From an uncultured Clostridia bacterium (GTDB lineage Bacteria; Bacillota; Clostridia; Saccharofermentanales; Saccharofermentanaceae), in the NCBI GenBank assembly GCA_946405115.1, contig CAMJGB010000115.1, positions 1 to 6,117 on the forward strand: a stretch of DNA of 6,117 nucleotides, given 5' to 3'. Below, in pieces: positions 1 to 4,227 of the stretch. The notes beneath the pieces are model-generated. The model worked only from the letters and a program-made list of their open reading frames with translations. It made no database searches and was not told the DNA's origin. How positions within the stretch are numbered: the first letter of the stretch is position 1; each line of letters begins with the position of its first letter. Position numbers and translations under genes: made by a program.

Positions 1-50
1 AGCGTCTCCCACACACCTGTTATGATCGCATCTTTTATATAATCACTCAT
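1..50 (-). CDS. metI: Methionine ABC transporter permease MetI, N-terminal fragment (cut by window edge)
   Basis: Only the first 16 codons plus two bases lie in the window. They read MSDYIKDAIITGVWET, and the next, cut codon begins CT. The GVWET motif matches the start of the MetI inner-membrane permease family, where a short amphipathic segment precedes the first transmembrane helix. MetI forms the membrane channel of the MetNIQ importer. The ATG (50-48) directly follows the metN stop codon (53-51) with no gap. A very strong ribosome binding site, GGAGGTG at 63-57, lies 6 nt upstream inside the metN coding end, so the start is well supported and translation is probably coupled to metN. The identity rests on a short fragment plus the metN context. 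The substrate-binding lipoprotein metQ would be expected further downstream, outside the window. Confidence 0.8.
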   Translation of the reverse strand, partial: MSDYIKDAIITGVWET

Positions 51-1049
51 TTAACTCACCTCCGCCACGGACAGTCCGCCGTCCTTAAAGAAATCGATCG
101 CGGTCTGTCTTTCTTTCTGACTATCCGGCAATTCCACGATCATCTGACCGTAACCGATGCCGCCGACACTTTTCGTGTTCGCACTCAGGATGTTGACCTT
201 GATGCCGGTCTTCTCCACGAGATTCGCGATGAACGGCACACTCGACTGCGTCCCGTCGAAAACAAGTCTTATCACCTTCCCGTCAGGATGAGACGCCTCG
301 AAAGGATTACTCGGGAACACGAGTTTCTTCGCTGCCTTGCTCTTGGGATTCGAGAAGACTTCCTTAACGTCTCCGATCTCTGCAAGGTTACCGTCGTCTA
401 TGATTGCGACGCGGTCGCATATCTTCTCGACCACAGCCATCTCATGAGTGATGATTATGATCGTTAACTTACGTTCTTCATTTATCTTTTTAAGAAGGTC
501 CAGTATCTCGCCCGTAATCTTCGGGTCGAGAGCACTCGTTGCCTCGTCGCACAAGAGAACCTTGGGATCGACTGCAAGTGCACGTGCTATCGCGACGCGC
601 TGCTTTTGTCCTCCCGACAGTCTCGCGGGGTACTCGTTACGCTTTTCGAGCAGGCCCACGATCTCGAGCATCTGCTCTGCCTTTTTACGGCGCTTCTCGC
701 GGGGCGTGCCGATGATCTTCAGAGACTGCTCAACGTTCTGGATCACCGTCCTCTGGTTAAGGAGGTTGAATCCCTGAAATATCATCGATATTGAATGACG
801 AACTTCGCGAAGCTCCTTAGGCTTTAACGCTGCAAGGTCTTTGCCGTAGAAGCTGACGGTGCCGGAAGTTACTTCCTCGAGGCGGTTCAGCGTGCGCACA
901 AGCGTCGACTTGCCTGCGCCGCTCATTCCGATGATGCCGAAGATCTCGCCTTCTTTAACTTCCAAGCTCACGTCCTTTAATGCCGTAAATTCCTTGCCGT
1001 CATTCTTATAGGTCTTATAGACATTATTAAGTTCGTAAACGTTTTCCAT
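51..1049 (-). CDS. metN: Methionine ABC transporter ATP-binding protein MetN
   Basis: This 332-residue protein is the cytoplasmic ATPase that powers the MetNIQ importer for methionine and related compounds. What is seen: Walker A GMSGAGKST at residues 41-49, Q-loop Gln92, signature LSGGQKQR at 144-151, Walker B with D-loop VLLCDEATSALD at 164-175 (catalytic Glu169) and switch His202. A C-terminal extension from about residue 257 to the end contains a GGIGYGQMIVEL stretch typical of the NIL domain. In MetN proteins that domain binds methionine and inhibits transport when the cell is replete. Length is normal for the family. The ATG overlaps the mccA stop in a TAATG junction, with AAAGGA about 11 nt upstream. 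Placement behind mccB-mccA suggests the imported sulfur amino acid is a source of cysteine. Family members can carry other sulfur compounds, so cystine or cystathionine cannot be excluded. Confidence 0.95.
   Translation of the reverse strand: MENVYELNNVYKTYKNDGKEFTALKDVSLEVKEGEIFGIIGMSGAGKSTLVRTLNRLEEVTSGTVSFYGKDLAALKPKELREVRHSISMIFQGFNLLNQRTVIQNVEQSLKIIGTPREKRRKKAEQMLEIVGLLEKRNEYPARLSGGQKQRVAIARALAVDPKVLLCDEATSALDPKITGEILDLLKKINEERKLTIIIITHEMAVVEKICDRVAIIDDGNLAEIGDVKEVFSNPKSKAAKKLVFPSNPFEASHPDGKVIRLVFDGTQSSVPFIANLVEKTGIKVNILSANTKSVGGIGYGQMIVELPDSQKERQTAIDFFKDGGLSVAEVS
57..63 (-). promoter_or_regulatory. Ribosome binding site of metI inside the metN 3' end
   Basis: GGAGGTG on the minus strand lies within the last codons of metN, 6 nt before the metI ATG. 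It is one of the best Shine-Dalgarno matches in the window. It supports both the metI start and efficient permease translation despite the absence of any intergenic gap. Confidence 0.85.
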
Positions 1050-1963
1050 TAATCAAACAATCCTTTGCTTAAGTAGCGGTCTCCTCTGTCCGGGAATACC
1101 GTTACAATGTTTCCTTCTTCAATATCTTCGGCAAGCTTCAACGCTGCAGCAAGCGCCGCACCCGAAGACGAACCTGCGAGTATTCCTTCATGAAGCGCGA
1201 GCGATCTCGAAGTCTCGAACGCTTCATCGTCTGTAATCTTGATGACCTTATCCACAAGAGTAATATCCATCGTATCTGCGATAAAGTCGTTACCGATTCC
1301 TTCGATGTTGTAATCGAAGTGCTCTCCGCCTCCGATAGTTGAACCGTAAGGATCAGCAAGAACGCCGGTGATCGAAGGGTTCTGCTCCTTAAGGTACTTA
1401 ACTACTCCGGAGAAAGTTCCGCCTGAGCCTGCACCTGCAACAAAGTAATCGATCTTACCGTCGAGCTGGCGGTAGATCTCTGGACCTGTTGTCTCATAAT
1501 GCGCAAGAGGATTCGCCGGGTTTCTGAACTGTCTTAATGAGACCGCGCCTTTAGTTTTCCCCAGAATCTCTTCTGCGATACGCTCTGCGCCGAGCATACC
1601 GAATTCTCGTGGTGTATGAATTATCTCCGCACCCAGGGCCTTCATGATCTTCTGCTTCTCGATAGAGAACTTCTCGGGTACAGTGAAGATTACGTGAAAG
1701 CCCATGTTAAGGGCTGCAATCGCGATACCTATACCAGTGTTGCCTGCTGTGGCATCAACGATCGTGCCGCCCTCCTTGAGGATTCCCCTCTTCTTCGCAT
1801 CTTCAATCATATAGACGCCTACGCGGTCCTTAACGGAGCCTGCGGGGTTCATTAATTCAAGCTTTGCATAAACATTTACTCCGGGCTTAACGCCCATATG
1901 ATTTATCTTGAGGATCGGAGTGTTTCCGATCATTTCCTTTACATCCTGATATACATTATTCAT
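1049..1963 (-). CDS. mccA: Cystathionine beta-synthase / cysteine synthase family PLP enzyme, MccA-like
   Basis: A 304-residue fold-type II PLP enzyme. Seen: Schiff-base lysine Lys45 in NPAGSVKDR (39-47); substrate loop TAGNTG at 72-77, where plain CysK enzymes usually have TSGNTG; QFRNPANPLAHYETTGPEI at 145-163; phosphate-binding glycine loop GAGSGGT at 177-183; and the pyridine-contacting GSSSGA at 264-269. The TAGNTGIG loop, the NPLAHYETTGPEI block and the C-terminal DRYLSK resemble MccA (YrhA) of Bacillus subtilis and the catalytic core of cystathionine beta-synthase. The haem region and regulatory CBS domains of the animal enzyme are absent. The inferred reaction is O-acetylserine (or serine) plus homocysteine to cystathionine; sulfhydrylase side activity is possible. 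The start is supported by AGGAG at 1974-1970 with 6 nt spacing. It lies 18 bp after mccB. The alternative, an ordinary CysK, is less likely because of the loop sequence and neighbour. Confidence 0.85.
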   Translation of the reverse strand: MNNVYQDVKEMIGNTPILKINHMGVKPGVNVYAKLELMNPAGSVKDRVGVYMIEDAKKRGILKEGGTIVDATAGNTGIGIAIAALNMGFHVIFTVPEKFSIEKQKIMKALGAEIIHTPREFGMLGAERIAEEILGKTKGAVSLRQFRNPANPLAHYETTGPEIYRQLDGKIDYFVAGAGSGGTFSGVVKYLKEQNPSITGVLADPYGSTIGGGEHFDYNIEGIGNDFIADTMDITLVDKVIKITDDEAFETSRSLALHEGILAGSSSGAALAAALKLAEDIEEGNIVTVFPDRGDRYLSKGLFD

Positions 1964-1981
1964 AGCGTTCTCCTGTCATCT

Positions 1982-3145
1982 TTATGCCTTAGCGGAGTTT
2001 AAGATTGCCTGCTTCAGATCTGCGATCAGATCATCGACATCCTCGATACCTACCGAGAGTCTTATGAGCTCATCCACGATACCTACTTCCTTACGGATAT
2101 CTGCAGGGATCGCAGCGTGAGTCATGGAAGCGGGATGGCATACGAGGGACTCCACGCCTCCGAGGCTCTCTGCAAGAGTAATGAGCTGCAACTGCTCGAA
2201 AAACCTCTTGTAGTCGTACTTCTCATCGAGCACGAAAGATATCATCGCGCCTGCGCCGTCTGCCTGCTTCTTCTGGATCTCGTAACCGGGATCGGACTCA
2301 AGTCCGGGGTAGTAAACCTTGCTTACATAGCCGCTATCGGAAAGCCACTTCGCGATCTTGTTAGCGTTTGCGACATGTCTGTCCATTCTTACGCCGAGCG
2401 TCTTGATTCCTCTAATGATAAGGAACGAATCCCAGGGAGCGAGCACACCGCCGATAGCATTCTGGAGGTAGTAGAGTCTGTCGGCCAAAGCCTTGTCGTT
2501 TACCACTACGAAGCCCGAGATCGTGTCGGAGTGTCCGCCCAAGTACTTTGTGCCGCTGTGGATTACGATATCTGCGCCGAGTTCGATCGGGCGCTGCAGA
2601 TAAGGCGTCAGGAATGTGTTGTCTACGATAACGAGCTTGCCGTGTTTCTTGCCGATATTACTTACCGCTTCGATGTCCGTGATCGTAAGAAGAGGGTTCG
2701 CAGGAGTTTCGATGTAGATTGCCTTAACGTCATCATCGATAGCTGCCTCTACTGCTGCGAGGTCAGATGTATTTACGATCTTATATGTGATTCCGAAGTT
2801 CTTGAATACGTTGTCAAGGATACGGAATGTTCCGCCGTAGATATTATCGGATACGATGAGCTTATCACCTGACTTGAACAGTGACAGAACGGTATTGATA
2901 GCCGCAAGTCCTGATGCGAATGCGAGGCCGTACTGTCCCTTCTCAAGATCTGCGATAAGTTTCTCGAGTGCGGCACGAGTGGGGTTGCCTGTTCTTGAGT
3001 ATTCCCAGCCTCTGTTCTTGCCCAAGCCGTCCTGCTTGTAAGTGGAAGTCTGATAAACAGGAACGTTAACCGCGCCCGTTGTCTCATCTCCGTCAATACC
3101 GCCGTGGATAAGAAGTGAATTGATGTTTAATGTTTCCTTGCTCAT
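1982..3145 (-). CDS. mccB: Cystathionine gamma-lyase / gamma-synthase family enzyme (MccB/MetB-like)
   Basis: A 387-residue fold-type I PLP enzyme of the Cys/Met metabolism family, of usual length. Seen: YSR at 49-51 (PLP phosphate contact from the partner subunit), GNPT at 53-56, SGLAA at 78-82, Tyr103 stacking on the cofactor in NIYGGT, Asp175 in VDNTF contacting the pyridine nitrogen, Schiff-base Lys200 in HSGTKYLGGHSD, and the substrate-pocket block ESLGGVESL at 326-334. These motifs do not separate gamma-lyase from gamma-synthase. The adjacent MccA-like gene argues for the lyase direction: cystathionine to cysteine, 2-oxobutyrate and ammonia. The ATG is preceded by AAGGAAGG (3162-3155) at 9 nt. 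It is the first structural gene after a promoter, a Cys-codon leader ORF and an attenuator terminator, so expression is probably set by Cys-tRNA supply. A methionine-synthesis role (MetB) remains possible but fits the operon less well. Confidence 0.9.
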   Translation of the reverse strand: MSKETLNINSLLIHGGIDGDETTGAVNVPVYQTSTYKQDGLGKNRGWEYSRTGNPTRAALEKLIADLEKGQYGLAFASGLAAINTVLSLFKSGDKLIVSDNIYGGTFRILDNVFKNFGITYKIVNTSDLAAVEAAIDDDVKAIYIETPANPLLTITDIEAVSNIGKKHGKLVIVDNTFLTPYLQRPIELGADIVIHSGTKYLGGHSDTISGFVVVNDKALADRLYYLQNAIGGVLAPWDSFLIIRGIKTLGVRMDRHVANANKIAKWLSDSGYVSKVYYPGLESDPGYEIQKKQADGAGAMISFVLDEKYDYKRFFEQLQLITLAESLGGVESLVCHPASMTHAAIPADIRKEVGIVDELIRLSVGIEDVDDLIADLKQAILNSAKA

Positions 3146-3175
3146 TGTTATGTACCTTCCTTGATATATTTTTGA

Positions 3176-3207
3176 GTTTAAAAAGCCCGGGGCAGTGCTC
3201 CGGGCCT
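3176..3207 (-). terminator. Leader intrinsic terminator (attenuator) upstream of mccB
   Basis: On the minus strand GCCCGG (3205-3200) pairs perfectly with CCGGGC (3190-3185). An A-U and a G-U pair can extend the base (3207/3183, 3206/3184), and one further G-C pair can form past an A.C mismatch. The loop is 9 nt or less. A run of five T (3184-3180) follows directly, then AAAC. The hairpin sits between the promoter and mccB, about 35 nt before the mccB start, so it can only act as a conditional terminator of the mccB operon. The plus strand lacks a T run on the other side, so it points one way. Confidence 0.88.
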
Positions 3208-3275
3208 AAGGGTTCAGTTGACATGATTTATCGACATCGAATCATATCGAAGCAGAAAGCTCCTTGGGCCCTGGA
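3198..3275 (-). promoter_or_regulatory. Alternative antiterminator pairing in the mccB leader
   Basis: The segment UCC-A-GGGCC-C-AAGG (3275-3262, within codons 11-15 of the leader ORF) can pair with CCUU-A-GGCCC-GGA (3211-3199). Pairs are AAGG/CCUU (4), GGGCC/GGCCC (5) and UCC/GGA (3), interrupted by one C.A mismatch and one bulged A, giving 12 pairs in total. The 3' side consumes all but one base of the terminator's 5' arm, so the two structures exclude each other. Between them GAUAUGAUU (3248-3240) can pair with AAUCAUGUC (3228-3220) to form a stable hairpin around the leader stop codon, which would bring the two antiterminator arms together. The pairing was found by eye; no folding energy was computed. 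Confidence 0.75.
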
Positions 3276-3305
3276 TTTATACATTCGACAACACATATAC
3301 TTCAT
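3228..3305 (-). CDS. Cysteine-codon-rich leader peptide (25 aa) of the mccB attenuator
   Basis: A short ORF of 25 codons, ATG at 3305-3303 and TAA at 3230-3228. It begins MKYMCCRMYK and has Cys at residues 5, 6, 18 and 24 (16 percent Cys), Met at 1, 4, 8 and 21, and Arg at 7, 12, 23 and 25. AAAGGAG (3323-3317) lies 11 nt upstream, so it should be translated. It starts about 38 nt after the predicted transcription start and ends 21 nt before the terminator stem. Known family logic: leader peptides of his, trp, leu and similar operons carry tandem codons of the end-product amino acid, and the operon here makes cysteine. A ribosome waiting for Cys-tRNA at codons 5-6 would have its leading edge near 3281-3277, just short of the antiterminator arm that starts at 3275. 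The peptide itself is probably disposable. I do not recognise a named family. Confidence 0.8.
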   Translation of the reverse strand: MKYMCCRMYKSRAQGAFCFDMIRCR

Positions 3306-3317
3306 CTTTACTGCTTC
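3249..3317 (-). promoter_or_regulatory. Hairpin that may occlude the leader-peptide ribosome binding site
   Basis: GAAGCAG (3317-3311) pairs perfectly with CUGCUUC (3255-3249), and AAAG (3309-3306) continues with CUUU (3259-3256) across one bulged U, giving 11 pairs. The 5' arm begins at the last base of the AAAGGAG ribosome binding site and ends just before the leader ATG. The start codon, the Cys-Cys codons and the antiterminator 5' arm all lie in the loop. It could limit leader translation or set its timing relative to the polymerase. A translating ribosome would open it. Its role is inferred. Confidence 0.55.
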
Positions 3318-3349
3318 TCCTTTCCGTGTCGTTCTCGATTACGTTTGTA

Positions 3350-3378
3350 ATTTTATTCCTATTCACCTACTGTGTCAA
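3350..3378 (-). promoter_or_regulatory. Sigma-A-type promoter of the mccB-mccA-metN-metI operon
   Basis: TTGACA (3378-3373), a 17-nt spacer and TAAAAT (3355-3350) give a perfect -35 and a one-mismatch -10 at ideal spacing. The predicted transcription start is around 3344-3342, producing a leader of about 200 nt before mccB. AT-rich sequence upstream (3400-3383) could act as an UP element and is shared with the T run of the preceding operon's terminator. Confidence 0.85.
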
Positions 3379-3383
3379 TAGGT
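3358..3383 (-). promoter_or_regulatory. Dyad overlapping the -35 box, possible repressor operator
   Basis: Two nested inverted repeats lie over the -35 box and spacer: ACCTA (3383-3379) with TAGGT (3369-3365) across 9 nt, and CCTATT (3382-3377) with AATAGG (3363-3358) across 13 nt. Occupancy would block the polymerase. Spaced dyads with GG/CC cores in AT-rich flanks, often followed by GGAAT as here, are used by Rrf2-family regulators such as CymR and IscR, which control cysteine and Fe-S genes. That link is a guess; short dyads also arise by chance. Confidence 0.4.
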
Positions 3384-3390
3384 TATTGAA

Positions 3391-3418
3391 GTAAAATAAA
3401 ACCCGCTTTTTTAGCGGG
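3391..3418 (-). terminator. Intrinsic terminator of the iscS-iscU-ligase-amidotransferase operon
   Basis: On the minus strand CCCGCT (3418-3413) pairs with AGCGGG (3407-3402) across a 5-nt A loop, followed by TTTTATTTT (3401-3393). It lies 50 nt past the stop of the class II amidotransferase gene. No T run follows on the plus strand, so it serves the minus strand only. Its T run ends about 13 nt before the -35 box of the next operon, so the two transcription units are packed tightly. The stretch 3419-3468 between gene and terminator shows nothing else. Confidence 0.9.
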
Positions 3419-3468
3419 CATTAATATAATTAAAGTTCGCAGAAAGTATGAAAAATGCAATCTGTCTA

Positions 3469-4227
3469 TCAAAGAGTGGCGTAAGCCATGTAGATCACCT
3501 TCATCTTTTCAGGATCATAAATGTAGGTATAATCGTGTCTTCTTCCCTCGTAAACGAGATCGCCTTCCTTATAGACCTGAAGGCAGTTGGTCGGTACCTC
3601 GGTCCAGTGCCCGTCATCGAGCGGATGCGTCGAGAATATGATGCCGTCTGAAGTCGTCTTCTCATGAAGCGTACCGGGCTCGTTCTTATGCACATACAGG
3701 AATTCGCCATCGAAGATCATTAGGTTCACCTTATTACCGGGCACGACCTTCGCGATCACATCCTCGATCAGGCGCATACGGTCCTCGGCATCGGCAACAT
3801 CCATACTGTTCACGCGCTCGAGAAGATACAGGAGAAGTCTCTCACTGTCAGTACTACCGTCCTGCACATAGTAGTACTTGTCAAGCACAGGCGCATCGAA
3901 AAGCGTTCCGTTATGGCACAGCACCCACTGCCTTCCGAACTTATCTATTCCGGTAAAAGGGTGCGAGTTATTATCACTGACTTCACCGACGGTCGCGCTT
4001 CTTATGTGACCGATGCAAAGCTTGGTCTCGAGTTTCTGGTCAAGAAGCGCATGAAGATATGTGCTGTCAGATGCCTTCAAGTATTCTTTGACTATTATCT
4101 CGAACGTGTCGTCTTTCAGGTAGAGGCCCCACCCGTTCTTATGCTCCTCGCTGTGAGAATAGAAGGTCTTAAGCGTATCGTTGACCGTTATCTTGCGCTT
4201 TGCTGTTACTGCGAAAAGCTCGCACAT
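3469..4227 (-). CDS. Class II glutamine amidotransferase-fold (Ntn) hydrolase, YafJ/EgtC/Dug3-like
   Basis: A 252-residue protein starting MCELF. The ATG at 4227 is chosen over an in-frame one at 4251 because this superfamily needs the nucleophilic Cys as residue 2, and AAGGAG (4243-4238) lies 10 nt upstream. Other seen motifs: NGWG at 31-34, GHIRSAT at 73-79 (Arg76 binds the glutamate carboxylate), SHPF at 88-91, the oxyanion HNG at 105-107 and TDSE at 126-129. No synthase or ammonia-accepting domain is attached, so it probably hydrolyses a gamma-glutamyl bond by itself, as EgtC and the yeast glutathione-degrading Dug3 do. It overlaps the 3' end of the upstream GCS2-type ligase gene by 59 bp, which implies translational coupling and a shared substrate. 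A candidate substrate is gamma-glutamylcysteine or another gamma-glutamyl compound made by that ligase. The precise substrate cannot be read from sequence. Confidence 0.85.
   Translation of the reverse strand: MCELFAVTAKRKITVNDTLKTFYSHSEEHKNGWGLYLKDDTFEIIVKEYLKASDSTYLHALLDQKLETKLCIGHIRSATVGEVSDNNSHPFTGIDKFGRQWVLCHNGTLFDAPVLDKYYYVQDGSTDSERLLLYLLERVNSMDVADAEDRMRLIEDVIAKVVPGNKVNLMIFDGEFLYVHKNEPGTLHEKTTSDGIIFSTHPLDDGHWTEVPTNCLQVYKEGDLVYEGRRHDYTYIYDPEKMKVIYMAYATL

Noticed and set aside
2117..2872. 251-codon open frame on the plus strand, antisense to mccB
   Set aside because: It lies wholly inside a clear PLP-enzyme gene, its translation resembles no family, and it is expected from the codon bias of the opposite strand.
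3226..3250. Repeated CGAT units as a tandem repeat or CRISPR-like element
   Set aside because: Only three irregular 4-base copies, explained by the hairpin around the leader stop codon. No array or longer repeat is present in the window.
3146..3343. T-box or SAM (S-box) riboswitch in the mccB leader
   Set aside because: No T-box AGGGUGGNACCGCG-like antiterminator core and no S-box core were found. The leader is short and instead holds a translatable Cys-rich ORF.
3130..3381. 83-codon plus-strand frame covering the intergenic region
   Set aside because: It is antisense to the mccB promoter, leader ORF and attenuator, whose signals all read on the minus strand. No ribosome binding site or family resemblance supports it.
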